Positions 1-9,886 of a DNA stretch of 64,000 bases are shown in pieces. The first letter of the stretch is position 1. Each line of letters begins with the position of its first letter. The DNA is from Martinezella rhizogenes (GTDB lineage: Bacteria; Pseudomonadota; Alphaproteobacteria; Rhizobiales; Rhizobiaceae), in contig NZ_SGNY01000003.1 in assembly GCF_007002745.1 (NCBI RefSeq), positions 496,001 to 560,000 of the forward strand. The letters are read 5' to 3'. The translations under genes and the position numbers were made by a program. The notes beneath the pieces are model-generated. The model saw nothing but the letters and a program-made list of their open reading frames with translations. It did not search any database and was not told where the DNA came from.

Positions 1-1668
1 CAAATCCCTCAGGTCCTGAAGAATATCGCGGCGCTGGGTCAGACACGGCTGCTGATGCTGGGCGGCGTGGGCGTTTTGTCCATGGCCGTTATCCTTGCAG
101 CAGCGCTCTACGTGAACCGTCCCGCTTACGAGACCCTTTATGTAGGGCTTGAAAAAAGCGACCTCAACAAGATCAGCATTGCGCTTGCCGAATCGGGGCT
201 GGACTTTCAGGTCGGAACCGACGGTTCGAGCCTTCAGGTTCCCGTTGGACTGACCAGCAAGGCAAGGTTGCTTCTGGCCGAGCGCGGTCTGCCTGATAGC
301 GCCAATGCCGGCTACGAGCTTTTCGACAATGTCGGTTCTCTCGGCCTGACCTCCTTCATGCAGGAAGTGACGCGCGTTCGCGCCCTCGAGGGTGAGATCA
401 GCCGCTCCATCCAGCAGATCGACGGGATTGCGGCCGCACGCGTCCATATCGTCATGCCTGACGTCGGCAATTTCCGCCGTGGCGAACAGAAACCCACCGC
501 ATCGGTCATGATCCGCGCCAGCGCCACCGCAGGTCGCAAGGCGTCCGCCTCCATCCGTCACCTCGTCGCCTCGGCCGTTCCCGGCCTCGAAGTCGATGAC
601 GTGACCCTGCTCGATTCCACCGGCCAGCTTCTGGCCTCCGGCGACGATGTCACCAACGCCGCAATGAACCGCTCGCTGACACTGGCGCAGAATGTCCAGC
701 AGGAAATCACCACCAATATCGACAAGGCGCTGGCGCCTTTCCTCGGCATGGACAATTTCCGCTCGAGCGTGACCGCACAGCTGAACACCGACAGCCGCCA
801 GATCCAGGAGACCGTGTATGATCCGGAATCGCGCGTCGAGCGCTCTGTCCGCACGGTAAAGGAAGACCAGAAGTCCCAGGAAACGCAGCCGGATACCGCA
901 GCGACCGTGGAACAGAACGTGCCGCAGGCAGCCCCGCAGGGTGGCGGCGGTGGCCCGCAGTCCTCCGACCAGTCGGCCAAGAAGGAAGAGCAGACCAATT
1001 ACGAGATCAACTCGAAAACGGTCGCTACCGTCAAGAACGGCTACACTGTCGAGAAGATTTCGGTCGCCGTGGTCGTCAACAAGGGTCGCATTGCCAAGAT
1101 GGTCGGCGAACCCGTCGATCAGGCCAAGATCGACGCCTATCTTGCCGAAATGCAGAAGATCGTGACGTCGGCGGCGGGCATCTCTTCCGATCGCGGTGAT
1201 ATCGTCACGCTGACGGCAATGGACTTCCTTGAAACGCAATTGCTCGACGAGGCCGCCAGCGGTCCGGGAGTCATGGAAGTGTTGAGCCGCAATTCGGCTG
1301 GCATCATCAACTCGCTCGCCTTCGTCGCTGTCGCCTTCCTCGTCATCTGGCTTGGTGTGCGTCCCCTGGTCCGCACGGTGGCCGGCAATGGTGCGGCCGC
1401 GGGTCAGCTCAGCCAGGAGACCGCCGGTCTCGAACTGCCGGATTTCTCTCCCGGCATGGATGCAGGTGCTGGTGGTCTCATGGAAGGTTTCGGAGCGGAT
1501 TTCGGCTTCGACAGCACCGACGATCTTCTGGCGGGTGGCGACAGCGAAGGCACCTTCAACCGCCGGGTTCGCGAAGGACCGGAACGCAGGCTCTCCCGCA
1601 TGGTGGAAATCAGCGAGGAAAGAGCAGCCAAGATCCTGCGCAAATGGGCAGTGGAAAAGGCAGCGTGA
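1..1668 (+). CDS. fliF: Flagellar MS-ring protein FliF (5' end cut by window edge)
   Basis: FliF builds the MS ring in the inner membrane, the base on which the rotor and export gate assemble. The reading frame is open from base 1 (reading QIPQVLKNIAALGQ), so the true start lies upstream of the window. A first membrane segment (GVGVLSMAVILAAALYV) is followed by the YscJ/FliF ring-building domain (YETLYVGLEKSDLNKI, LPDSANAGYELFD). A Gly/Gln-rich linker, a second membrane segment (IINSLAFVAVAFLVIWLGV) and a cytoplasmic tail ending in RRLSRMVEISEERAAKILRK follow; that tail is the FliG-binding end in the family. A strong terminator follows the stop, so fliF ends its own transcription unit before visN. 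Confidence 0.96.
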   Translation, partial: QIPQVLKNIAALGQTRLLMLGGVGVLSMAVILAAALYVNRPAYETLYVGLEKSDLNKISIALAESGLDFQVGTDGSSLQVPVGLTSKARLLLAERGLPDSANAGYELFDNVGSLGLTSFMQEVTRVRALEGEISRSIQQIDGIAAARVHIVMPDVGNFRRGEQKPTASVMIRASATAGRKASASIRHLVASAVPGLEVDDVTLLDSTGQLLASGDDVTNAAMNRSLTLAQNVQQEITTNIDKALAPFLGMDNFRSSVTAQLNTDSRQIQETVYDPESRVERSVRTVKEDQKSQETQPDTAATVEQNVPQAAPQGGGGGPQSSDQSAKKEEQTNYEINSKTVATVKNGYTVEKISVAVVVNKGRIAKMVGEPVDQAKIDAYLAEMQKIVTSAAGISSDRGDIVTLTAMDFLETQLLDEAASGPGVMEVLSRNSAGIINSLAFVAVAFLVIWLGVRPLVRTVAGNGAAAGQLSQETAGLELPDFSPGMDAGAGGLMEGFGADFGFDSTDDLLAGGDSEGTFNRRVREGPERRLSRMVEISEERAAKILRKWAVEKAA

Positions 1669-1673
1669 TTTTG

Positions 1674-1700
1674 AAAAGGCCGGTTTTACCCCGGCCTTTT
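1674..1700 (+). terminator. Intrinsic terminator after fliF
   Basis: A perfect 10-bp stem (AAAAGGCCGG with CCGGCCTTTT, loop TTTTACC) is followed by T, six bases after the fliF stop. It separates fliF from visNR. Confidence 0.85.
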
Positions 1701-1952
1701 TCGCATTTTCGGGCTTTTTACTATCCTTGGTCGTCGGGCCGTGGCATTCTCGTTTCAGGACAGTGTTTACAAAAAATTCATCAACGATACAGTTTGCTGG
1801 GAATAGGCTGAGAATGCCGTTTATGAATTGGCCAGCTTTTCAGTATGTTTTTTTAGCAATAGACGAATGAGGAAATACGTGGAAAGGCTGTTGTCAGGTA
1901 ATGGCAAATTCCGGTCGGTTCCATAAAATGAAGTGATTCGGTCTCCGGGGGC

Positions 1953-2771
1953 GTGCCATTCCATTTTGGTAAGCTTCTTGAATGGAATGATTCCATCCCG
2001 ATGTATAATCTCCCGCTGGGAGCAAGAGGGCGTAGGCGATTGAAAGTCGATGTTGATATCCGCAGGCTGTCTGCCAAGCCTATGGAGGGCATGGGTAAGC
2101 CCTTGCCGCGCGATCAGCTTGCCAAGAACGTCGCAGCCACGGCCGCTGCCGGCAACGTTGCAGGCGCACTGGATTTGCTCGTAACCTACGCCGGCGCCTC
2201 GCATTATCTGCTGGCGCGGGATGATCTTCTCGAAGAAACCGGTCTGAAATTCATCGTCACATCCGACTGGCCTTTCGATCTGGTACGCAGGCTCGGCATT
2301 GAGCTGACGAACAGCCAGAACAGATCGAGCGAAATGGAGAAATGCCTTTCGCTTCTGCGGCCGCGATTATTGTTTCTTCCCGACGATGTTTCTGTTCCCT
2401 ACGGTATCGACCGGCAATATTCCGCACTGTCTTTCTGCGTGGGCCGCATCCGCCTTTCCCTTCTTCTGCTGTTTCCCGAACATGCTGTTCCTTCACCGGA
2501 ACGTCTGCGCGAAATCGCGCTGTTGACGGGTTATTGCGTCAGCTTCGGCATCGCCAGCGAAGCAAAGGCCGTGCGTGATATCGATCTTACCGAGCGCGAG
2601 CTCGAATGCCTGTTCTGGATTGCAGAGGGCAAGACAAGCGACGAAATTGCGATGATCCTTGGCATTTCGCGCAATACGATCAATAATTACATTACAAGCG
2701 TGATGCGTAAAACCGCGACGAAAACCCGCTCGGAGGCAATTGCCTACGCCGTGCGCAACAACCTCGTATAA
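1953..2771 (+). CDS. visN: LuxR-type motility master regulator VisN
   Basis: VisN pairs with VisR as the LuxR-family heteromeric activator at the top of the rhizobial flagellar cascade, upstream of rem. The C-terminus carries a LuxR helix-turn-helix (LTERELECLFWIAEGKTSDE then GISRNTINNYI), and the N-terminal part is a presumed ligand/partner domain of unknown ligand. The frame given starts at a GTG at 1953. Related proteins are somewhat shorter, so TTG at 2040 (after GAGGG), ATG at 2001 or ATG at 2082 are possible true starts. The stop overlaps the visR start as TAATG, pointing to translational coupling. Lying between fliF and a chemoreceptor is the usual rhizobial position. Confidence 0.88.
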   Translation: MPFHFGKLLEWNDSIPMYNLPLGARGRRRLKVDVDIRRLSAKPMEGMGKPLPRDQLAKNVAATAAAGNVAGALDLLVTYAGASHYLLARDDLLEETGLKFIVTSDWPFDLVRRLGIELTNSQNRSSEMEKCLSLLRPRLLFLPDDVSVPYGIDRQYSALSFCVGRIRLSLLLLFPEHAVPSPERLREIALLTGYCVSFGIASEAKAVRDIDLTERELECLFWIAEGKTSDEIAMILGISRNTINNYITSVMRKTATKTRSEAIAYAVRNNLV

Positions 2772-3526
2772 TGGTCGGACGGATGGTACAGACGAAAGAC
2801 AATGAGGGTACAGGTCAGACGGGCATGTTTTACCGCAGCCCTGTCGCAACGAGCCGGTCGGATCTGTTTCCGAAGCTCGTCGCCATGCAGAAGCTGGTCG
2901 GCGCACGAAATTTCGTGGTGACGAAGGCTGCTGCTTCCGGTTTTCCCAACAAGAAGAAACTGACCTGCGAGCTGGAAAACTGGGGCATGAATGCCGCAGA
3001 ACAGAGCACGCAGTTCATCCGTGCCGTTGGCGATATTCTTCTCGACCATATCGAGACGTCGCTGTTGCCGGTCATCTGGCGCAACAAGAATGCTGGCGGC
3101 TTTGCCGATCTTCCCGATGTTCCGGCGTTGCTGCGCCGGATCGAAAACGACACATTGCCCTATGCCGGGCTGGCCATGCCGGTGCGGCTCGGCACCATCG
3201 GTAATGGCTACATCGTTTTCTGCGGCACCAATCTTGTTCTCGACAACGAGGTCGTCATCGAACAGCACATCAAATGCTGCGAGATCATGGTGGACATGCT
3301 GGCGCTCGACGAGCGCAAGGCGGCTCCCTCGGAAGCACTGAGCGAGAGGGAAATCGCCTGCCTGCAACTGGCGGGTGACGGTCGGATCAGTGAAGAGATC
3401 GCTGTCAAGCTCGGGCTTTCCGTGCACACGGTCAATGCCTATCTCGGTTCTGCGACGATCAAGCTTGATTCCGTCAACCGTATTCAGGCGATCGCCAAGG
3501 CCATCCGGCTCGGCTATATCCACTAA
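2771..3526 (+). CDS. visR: LuxR-type motility master regulator VisR
   Basis: Partner of VisN: 251 residues with a C-terminal LuxR helix-turn-helix (LSEREIACLQLAGDGRISEE, then KLGLSVHTVNAYLG). The ATG shares its A with the visN stop codon, so the two are probably made together. The N-terminal domain resembles an autoinducer-binding-like fold only by length and position; no ligand can be read from the sequence. In related bacteria loss of either protein abolishes motility. The 144 bases downstream contain a GGACGGG/CCCGTCC hairpin without a T-run and a possible sigma-54-type promoter for the next gene. Confidence 0.9.
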   Translation: MVGRMVQTKDNEGTGQTGMFYRSPVATSRSDLFPKLVAMQKLVGARNFVVTKAAASGFPNKKKLTCELENWGMNAAEQSTQFIRAVGDILLDHIETSLLPVIWRNKNAGGFADLPDVPALLRRIENDTLPYAGLAMPVRLGTIGNGYIVFCGTNLVLDNEVVIEQHIKCCEIMVDMLALDERKAAPSEALSEREIACLQLAGDGRISEEIAVKLGLSVHTVNAYLGSATIKLDSVNRIQAIAKAIRLGYIH

Positions 3527-3562
3527 TTGCGGACGGGGCTTTCCCGTCCCGTCAAGCCACGC

Positions 3563-3578
3563 TGGCTCAGCCCTTGCA
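3563..3578 (+). promoter_or_regulatory. Possible sigma-54 (-24/-12) promoter of the chemoreceptor gene
   Basis: TGGCTCAGCCCTTGCA has GG and GC elements separated by exactly ten bases, as in RpoN promoters (consensus TGGCAC-N5-TTGC). It lies about 93 bases before the chemoreceptor start. The -24 half deviates at the position after TGGC, and no activator site was identified. Confidence 0.35.
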
Positions 3579-3670
3579 ATTGCACCCCTAAAAGGTGCCA
3601 TCGGCACTTCGCGCTTTTTTAACAGTTGCCAACTAGAACTTTTATAAGTTTGGCTTTGGGGAACTGTTTC

Positions 3671-5518
3671 ATGCACAACCGGCTCTTTAAGACCGTTGCG
3701 AGCAAGGTCGTCGCGCTGACAATCGGCTTGATCATGCTCAGTGTGGCCGCAGTTGGTTTTTCCACCTTCATGCGCCTGAAAGACAATATCATCACCACAG
3801 CGCTGCGCGATACCAACAGCGCGATGCGTAGCATGGCGATCCTTTACGAGATGAAGGTCGGTGGCGTCACCCTCGACATGGGGGATGGAGAGCTGAAGAG
3901 TGTCGGCCGCGCCAGCATCGGGACATTGCGCGACAACGACCTCGTCGACCGCACGGCAGCCGGCAACGGCGGCATCGCCACGGTTTTTGAAACCAAGGCT
4001 GGTGAATATGTCCGTATGACCACCAATCTGAAAAATGAAAAGGGCGAGCGCGCGGCGGGCACGAAGCTTGCCACCGATCATCCTGCTTTCGAAAAAGTCA
4101 GCAAGGGTGAAGCCTATTTCGGCCCTGCCACGCTTTTTGGTGTCAACTACATGACCGGTTACATGCCGGTTACCAACAAGACCGGCGCCACCGTCGGTAT
4201 TCTCTTTGTCGGCGTTCCCATGGCCGTCTACGAAGCCCAGATATTCGGCCTGCGCGACCTGATGCTGATCTGCGGCGCGCTGGCCATGGTTGGCGTCGGG
4301 CTGCTCGCCTATTTCGTCATCAGGCGCACCCTGAAGCCGCTGGGCAAGCTGACCGATGCGGTGAAGTCTCTTTCTGACGGTAATCTCGACACGCCAATCC
4401 CCTATGCCACCAATACTAACGAATTCGGCAACATCGCCCGTGCGCTGGTGATCTTCCGCGAGAATGCGCTTGAGAAACTGGCCATCGAAGGACGAAGCGC
4501 CGATGAACGCTCCGTGGCGGAATCCGAACGCCATCGCAACGACGCTGAAAAGCAGGAGCTGGATAGCCAGATCGAATTTGCGGTGAGTGAGATCGCGTCC
4601 GGTCTCGGCAGGCTTTCGCGTGGCGATCTCAGCCGTACGATCGAGACACCTTTCACCGGCCGTCTGGACCGGCTGCGCACGGATTTCAACGGTTCCCTGC
4701 TCAACCTTCGCGATGCGCTCGGGCAGATCCGTGAGCGCACGCTGATCATCCAGCATAGCGGCTTTGAAATCGAGCAGTCGTCGGTTGACCTGTCGAAGCG
4801 CACCGAAAATCAGGCAGCCTCGCTGGAAGAGACCGCCGCCGCCGTTGAGGAAATTACCGCGACAGTCAGATCGTCGGCCGAGCGGGCACGGGAGGCCAAT
4901 GAGGCCGTTCGCATTACCAAGCAGAGCGCCGATAGTTCCGGCTCGGTCGTCAGCAATGCCGTTGATGCCATGGGCCGCATCGAAGGCGCTTCCCGCAAGA
5001 TCGAGCAGATCATCGAGGTCATCGACGATATCGCCTTCCAGACCAATCTTCTCGCGCTCAATGCCGGCATTGAGGCAGCGCGTGCAGGTGAGGCGGGCAA
5101 GGGTTTTGCCGTGGTGGCGCAGGAAGTGCGTGAACTGGCGCAACGTTCCGCCGATGCAGCCCGCGAAATCAAGCAGCTCATCAACCAGTCGACGCACGAA
5201 GTCAGCACCGGATCGAAGCTGGTGCAAGAGGCGGGCACGGTTCTTTCCGCCATCAGCCAGCAGATCGTCACCGTCAGCCAGCACGTCGAAACCATCGCAA
5301 CGGCAACGCAGGACCAGTCTTCCGCGCTTCACAACGTCAACGGTTCCGTCAACCAGATGGACCAGATGACGCAGCAGAATGCAGCCCTTGCCGAACAGTC
5401 GAGTGCGGCGAGCCGGGTGCTCTCCGGTGAGGTGGAGGCCTTGCTCGATCTCGTCCAGCGTTTCCAGATGGAGCAGGGTTCGGCGGCGGGCAGGGATCGA
5501 TTGAACCGGGCTGCCTGA
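3671..5518 (+). CDS. Methyl-accepting chemotaxis protein with periplasmic Cache-type sensor
   Basis: Transmembrane chemoreceptor, 615 residues, that signals through CheA/CheW. Start ATG at 3671 ([12 protein letters not shown]) was preferred to an upstream TTG because a GGGG Shine-Dalgarno precedes it and the membrane segment ([18 protein letters not shown]) then sits at the N-terminus. A periplasmic domain (around residues 35-190, with [12 protein letters not shown] and [12 protein letters not shown]) looks like the single/fused Cache family. A second membrane segment, two HAMP-like stretches and the signalling hairpin follow (tip [20 protein letters not shown]). The C-terminus lacks the NWETF-type pentapeptide that tethers CheR/CheB. 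Ligand unknown. It follows visNR and ends at a strong terminator. Confidence 0.93.
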   Translation: MHNRLFKTVASKVVALTIGLIMLSVAAVGFSTFMRLKDNIITTALRDTNSAMRSMAILYEMKVGGVTLDMGDGELKSVGRASIGTLRDNDLVDRTAAGNGGIATVFETKAGEYVRMTTNLKNEKGERAAGTKLATDHPAFEKVSKGEAYFGPATLFGVNYMTGYMPVTNKTGATVGILFVGVPMAVYEAQIFGLRDLMLICGALAMVGVGLLAYFVIRRTLKPLGKLTDAVKSLSDGNLDTPIPYATNTNEFGNIARALVIFRENALEKLAIEGRSADERSVAESERHRNDAEKQELDSQIEFAVSEIASGLGRLSRGDLSRTIETPFTGRLDRLRTDFNGSLLNLRDALGQIRERTLIIQHSGFEIEQSSVDLSKRTENQAASLEETAAAVEEITATVRSSAERAREANEAVRITKQSADSSGSVVSNAVDAMGRIEGASRKIEQIIEVIDDIAFQTNLLALNAGIEAARAGEAGKGFAVVAQEVRELAQRSADAAREIKQLINQSTHEVSTGSKLVQEAGTVLSAISQQIVTVSQHVETIATATQDQSSALHNVNGSVNQMDQMTQQNAALAEQSSAASRVLSGEVEALLDLVQRFQMEQGSAAGRDRLNRAA

Positions 5519-5542
5519 TATCCCCAATTTGCAAAATCAAAG

Positions 5543-5575
5543 ACTCCCGGATCGCAAGGTCCGGGAGTTTTTTTT
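5543..5575. terminator. Terminator between convergent chemoreceptor and histidine kinase genes
   Basis: ACTCCCGGA / TCCGGGAGT stem (9 bp, 8-base loop) followed by eight T on the plus strand. The T-run overlaps the stop of the minus-strand kinase gene. The minus-direction tail is less T-rich, so it acts best for the chemoreceptor. Confidence 0.85.
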
Positions 5576-8500
5576 ATTCCGCCGCCGCCCGTGCCGTGCT
5601 GGATATCTGGTTGATATAGGCGCGTAGCGCCGCCGGTTTGACCGGCTTGTGCTGAACGGAAATCCCGTATTTTTCGGCATCGCTGCGCACCTCCGGGCTG
5701 CGATCCGCCGTCACCAGCAGGGCAGGGATCGTCTTGCCGTAGAAAGTCCGGATGAGGCGGATGGCGCTGATGCCGTCACCATCATCGAGATGGTAATCGG
5801 CGATGATGACATCAGGCGCTGCCGTCAGTTTCAGGAAGGGTTCCTCCAGCGTCGCCACCGAACCTGCCGGCAGAACCTCACAGCCCCATCCCGTCAGCAA
5901 CAGTGTCATGCCCTCGAGGATTTTCGGCTCATTGTCGATGCAAAGGACCCGCACCCCCTGAAGGCGGTCGCTCGCCGCCGCATTGCTGACCGCGCCACCC
6001 GATTTGGACGGCGCAACGCGGTCTGATTCACGCGGCAGATGAATGCGGAAGGTCGTACCCTTGCCGGGCGTCGATATCAGCTGCACGGGATGGTGCAGCA
6101 TGCGCGACAGCCGGTCGACAATGGAAAGCCCGAGCCCGAGCCCGGATGCCGTTTTTGCGCCTTCGTCCAGCCGGGCGAATTCCTTGAAGACGGTGCGGAA
6201 TTTGGATGCGGGAATACCGATGCCGGAATCCGTCACCTGAATGACGACTTCGCCGCCCCGGCGGCGGGCACCGACAACGACCTTGCCTTTCAGCGTATAT
6301 TTGATGGCGTTCGAGACCAGATTCTGCACGAGCCGCCGCAGGAGATTGGGGTCGGAACGGACCGTGAGCGAAGTGGGCATGACTACGAGGTCGAGGTTCT
6401 TTTCCTGCGCCATGGGTGCGAAATCGGTTTCGATGCGTTTCAGCAGTTCATTCAGCGGCACGGATGTCATGCGCGCTTTCATCGAGCCGGTGTCTAGACG
6501 GGAAATGTCGAGAACAGCGCCGAGAATGGTTTCGACCGATTCCAGCGCTGAATCGATATTGTGGACGAGGTCGCTTTCCCCTGATGCGCCAAGCCGTTCG
6601 ACAAGCGAGGAGGAATAGAGGCGCGCGGCATTGAGCGGCTGGAGAATGTCGTGACCGGCGGCGGCGAAGAACCGCGTCTTGCCGATATTCGCCTCGTCGG
6701 CCGATGCCCGTGCCTCCGCCAGTTCGCGGTTGACGCGGGTAAGTTCGACGGTTCGTTCCGCCACCCGCTGCTCCAGCGTCTCGTTGGCCTGTTTCAGCGC
6801 CTGATCGCTCGCCACTCGCTGCGTAATGTCCGTGAAGGTGGCGACGATGCCTTTGTCCGGCATGGTGTTGGAGCGCACTTCGATGATGCGCTCGCCGCCG
6901 GCCAGCACCAGCGAGAAGGGCAGGTCCATGGTCAGAAAACTGGTGATCAGCTCGTCCGTATCGCCTGCCGGCATGTCGCCACGCTCCTGCAACATCGAGA
7001 CGATATCCGTCAGCGGCACGCCCACCTGGCCGAATTGTTCCGGCAGATCCAGCAGGGTGCGGAAGCGCCGGTTCCAGATGGTCAGCTGCTGCGAGCTGTC
7101 GAAAACAGCGATGCCCTGGTCCATCTGCGCCAGCGCCGTTTGCAGCATGTCCTGATTATATTGCAGGGCTTCACTCGCCTGATCGAGCAGCCAGGCCGTG
7201 TCTGCGCTGGTATCTTCCGCCTTCTGGAGAATGATGGAAAGCACAAGGCGGGCTGAGGAGGAGCCGATGGCGCTGCCCAGCAATTGTTCGGAAAAATGGA
7301 TCAGCGCCATATCCGCTGGCTGGTCGTCATTGAGCTTCCGGCCCGCCGTCTTCTCATAGGTCGCGAGTGAACGCAGCATGCGCTCTTCGCCGAGATAACG
7401 GGCAATCGCGCTTTTGAGGTCGCCGACACTGACCCGGGTTTTCCAGCCGCGTGTGGCGAATTGCGATTTCGAGTGGCGCTTGACGAAAATGCCGGACTGG
7501 ATGCGCTCCACCGGCCGCGGGTTGCGCGACAACGAGCCGAGCACGAAGGCCATGCTGTTGACGAGCAGGCTGAGGATGACGGCATTCACGAACGGATCGG
7601 CTTCCGGTCCGTTGAAGACGGTGCTGCCGGAAAACAGGAAGCCGAGAATATTCGCGGCGACTTCGGAATTGTCAGGCCCGCCGAAGCTCGGCAGAAACAG
7701 CAGATAGGCCCAGACGAAAAAACCTGAACTGAGGCCGGCAATTGCGCCGCGCGCATTGGCCCGCCGCCAGAACAGGCCGCCGAAAAGGGCAGGGGCCATC
7801 TGGGCGATGGCGGCGAATGCCAGGAAGCCGATGGAGGCAAGCCCTGTCGCGCTGTCGGCGGCGCGATAATAGAAGTAACCCAGCAGCATCACCGCGAAGA
7901 TCGCCGTTCTGCGGATGTTGAGCAGTGTTTTGGCGAAATTGTCCCGGTGCGGCGAGCGATTCAACAGCTTCTGCCGCAGAAAGATCGGCATGACGATGTC
8001 GTTGGAAATCATGATCGACAGCGCCACCGAGGCGACGATAACCATTGCGGTCGCCGCCGAAAACCCGCCGATGAAGGTGATGAGGGATACGACCGGCATC
8101 TGATGCGTAAGCGGCAGTTGCAGGACGTAGAGATCGGCGCTGCCGTTTGCGCCGAGCGTCAGAATACCGGCGAGCGCGATCGGCAGCACGAAGATGTTGA
8201 TGGCGATGAGATAGAGCGGCAGCAGGAAACCCGCCATGCGCAATTCTTCCGGCGTGCGGTTTTCCACCACCGTGACGTGGAACTGGCGCGGCAGAAGGAT
8301 GATGGCGAAGCCGGACAGCAGGGTCATGACGATCCAGCGGCTGACGGGCGTGTGATAGGATATGGCCCGCATGGCCTGTTCATTCTCCGTGGCGAGCCGC
8401 CACAGATGCACAGGCCCGTCGAAAAGGACGAACAGCACGTAAAAGCCGACGGTACACATGGCGACCAGCTTGACCAGCGACTCCATCGAAATCGCCAGGA

Positions 8501-9083
8501 TGAGCCCGTCCTGATGTTCTGTCGCATCGGTGTGGCGGGTGCCGAACATGACGGCGAAACCGGCCATGACGATGGTGACGACCAGCGGCAGATCCAGGAA
8601 ATAGAGATTGCCGCTGCCAATGCCGTAGTCACCGGGATCGACCATCGTCGCCACCGAATTGGAAACGGCTTTCAACTGCAGGGCAATATAGGGAATGGCG
8701 CCGACAAGCGCGATGACGGCGACGATCATCGCCACGGTGGAGTTCTTACCGTAACGGGCGGCGATGAAATCCGCAACCGATGTCAGCTTTTCCGTTTTGG
8801 CCAGCTCGACGATTCGGCGAATGATCGGCATGCCGATGGTGAAGGCAAGGATCGGCCCGGTATAGATGCCGAGAAACTCCAGCCCCTTGTCCGCGGCAAG
8901 CCCGACGCCGCCGAAATAGGTCCAGGAAGTGCAATAGATCGCCAGGCTCAGCGCATAAACGAACGGCCGCCCCTTCTTCGGGGCGTTTCTTTCCCGGCTG
9001 TTTCTATCCCCGAAGCTTGCAACCGCAAACAGCAGCAGGACATAAGCGAAGGCCGAACCGAATATGATCCACCCAGGAAGCAC
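5574..9083 (-). CDS. Hybrid histidine kinase fused to a sodium/solute-symporter-like domain
   Basis: A 1169-residue fusion. Residues about 1-490 form a polytopic sodium:solute-symporter-like domain (from MLPGWIIFGSAFAYVLLLF, with AIYCTSWTYFGGVGLAADKG and further hydrophobic helices). A PAS-like segment follows around 645-760, then a coiled coil (ANETLEQRVAERTVEL). The HisKA core has H811 in AAAGHDILQPLNAARL, the HATPase has NAIKYTLKG and GLGLGLSIV, and the C-terminal receiver has phospho-acceptor D1096 in IIADYHLDDGDG. Substrate and output are unknown; CbrA-like kinases share this plan. Whether the domain transports or only senses cannot be read. Two GC-rich convergent/divergent neighbours (chemoreceptor, mscL) give no functional hint. 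Confidence 0.92.
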   Translation of the reverse strand: MLPGWIIFGSAFAYVLLLFAVASFGDRNSRERNAPKKGRPFVYALSLAIYCTSWTYFGGVGLAADKGLEFLGIYTGPILAFTIGMPIIRRIVELAKTEKLTSVADFIAARYGKNSTVAMIVAVIALVGAIPYIALQLKAVSNSVATMVDPGDYGIGSGNLYFLDLPLVVTIVMAGFAVMFGTRHTDATEHQDGLILAISMESLVKLVAMCTVGFYVLFVLFDGPVHLWRLATENEQAMRAISYHTPVSRWIVMTLLSGFAIILLPRQFHVTVVENRTPEELRMAGFLLPLYLIAINIFVLPIALAGILTLGANGSADLYVLQLPLTHQMPVVSLITFIGGFSAATAMVIVASVALSIMISNDIVMPIFLRQKLLNRSPHRDNFAKTLLNIRRTAIFAVMLLGYFYYRAADSATGLASIGFLAFAAIAQMAPALFGGLFWRRANARGAIAGLSSGFFVWAYLLFLPSFGGPDNSEVAANILGFLFSGSTVFNGPEADPFVNAVILSLLVNSMAFVLGSLSRNPRPVERIQSGIFVKRHSKSQFATRGWKTRVSVGDLKSAIARYLGEERMLRSLATYEKTAGRKLNDDQPADMALIHFSEQLLGSAIGSSSARLVLSIILQKAEDTSADTAWLLDQASEALQYNQDMLQTALAQMDQGIAVFDSSQQLTIWNRRFRTLLDLPEQFGQVGVPLTDIVSMLQERGDMPAGDTDELITSFLTMDLPFSLVLAGGERIIEVRSNTMPDKGIVATFTDITQRVASDQALKQANETLEQRVAERTVELTRVNRELAEARASADEANIGKTRFFAAAGHDILQPLNAARLYSSSLVERLGASGESDLVHNIDSALESVETILGAVLDISRLDTGSMKARMTSVPLNELLKRIETDFAPMAQEKNLDLVVMPTSLTVRSDPNLLRRLVQNLVSNAIKYTLKGKVVVGARRRGGEVVIQVTDSGIGIPASKFRTVFKEFARLDEGAKTASGLGLGLSIVDRLSRMLHHPVQLISTPGKGTTFRIHLPRESDRVAPSKSGGAVSNAAASDRLQGVRVLCIDNEPKILEGMTLLLTGWGCEVLPAGSVATLEEPFLKLTAAPDVIIADYHLDDGDGISAIRLIRTFYGKTIPALLVTADRSPEVRSDAEKYGISVQHKPVKPAALRAYINQISSTARAAAE

Positions 9084-9302
9084 GCATCCTCCCCATGCAA
9101 GAATTCCCTGATATGAGCATAGGCGAATTCCATGCCGTTGAGAATGAGCGCGGTCTGATCATAAAGTTCAAGACGAGCGTGCAAAAAAGCTAACAAATGC
9201 AATCTTGACGAATTCCAAATGCGAAGGGGAACCTATATGGTTGAGCGTGTAGGGACAGTCACATAGCTTCAGCTTTCGAAGCAGGAGAGAGGGACAATCT
9301 GG

Positions 9303-9731
9303 ATGCTAAACGAATTTAAAACCTTCATTGCCCGCGGCAATGTCATGGATCTGGCCGTCGGTGTCATCATCGGTGCGGCTTTCAGCAAGATCGTCGATTC
9401 CGTCGTCAACGATCTCATCATGCCGATCGTCGGCGCAATTTTTGGCGGCTTCGATTTCTCGAACTACTTCCTGCCGCTGAGTTCCGGCGTCACCGCCCCC
9501 TCGCTTGCCGCTGCCCGTGATCAGGGTGCCGTCTTTGCTTATGGCAACTTTCTGACCGTTCTCATCAACTTCCTCATCCTCGCCTGGATCATTTTCCTGA
9601 TGGTCAAGGGCGTCAACAGGCTTCGTGCCTCGGTGGAAACCAAGAAGGCCGAAGAAAAGACGGAAGCGGCGCCGCCGCCGGAAGATGTCAAACTTCTCAC
9701 CGAAATCCGCGATCTGCTCAAGACGCGCTGA
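9303..9731 (+). CDS. mscL: Large-conductance mechanosensitive channel MscL
   Basis: Homopentameric inner-membrane channel that opens at high membrane tension to release solutes on hypo-osmotic shock. It has 142 residues. The N-terminus ([20 protein letters not shown]) is the family signature, including the glycine-rich pore-lining TM1. A periplasmic loop, TM2 ([21 protein letters not shown]) and a charged C-terminal helix ([16 protein letters not shown]) follow. A GGAGAGAGGG ribosome-binding region precedes the ATG. It is divergent from the histidine kinase across a 219-base gap in which I could not find a promoter with good spacing. Confidence 0.97.
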   Translation: MLNEFKTFIARGNVMDLAVGVIIGAAFSKIVDSVVNDLIMPIVGAIFGGFDFSNYFLPLSSGVTAPSLAAARDQGAVFAYGNFLTVLINFLILAWIIFLMVKGVNRLRASVETKKAEEKTEAAPPPEDVKLLTEIRDLLKTR

Positions 9732-9886
9732 GACCGACATTATCCCCGGCCTGGTTTTGCTGACCTGCACGGACAGCTCACTTGCGCCGGGGATCGATCC
9801 ATAAAGAAAATCCATGTTCGCCTCACGGAATATCATGCATATGGCCGGTTCGATGCGATAAGAAGGCACCAAACGGAGTGTCTTTA

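Noticed and set aside
2744..5527. A 927-codon open frame on the minus strand across visR and the chemoreceptor gene.
   Set aside because: It is the antisense shadow of two clear domain-bearing genes in a GC-rich genome; its translation shows no domain and is histidine/arginine/aspartate rich as such shadows are.
7947..9116. A 389-codon plus-strand frame inside the histidine kinase gene.
   Set aside because: Composition is low-complexity charged (many DG, HD, RQ), no ribosome-binding site, and it lies wholly under a conserved membrane protein.
9205..9240. TTGACG with CTATAT/TATATG as an mscL promoter.
   Set aside because: The boxes are separated by about 23 bases instead of 16-18, so I do not call it.
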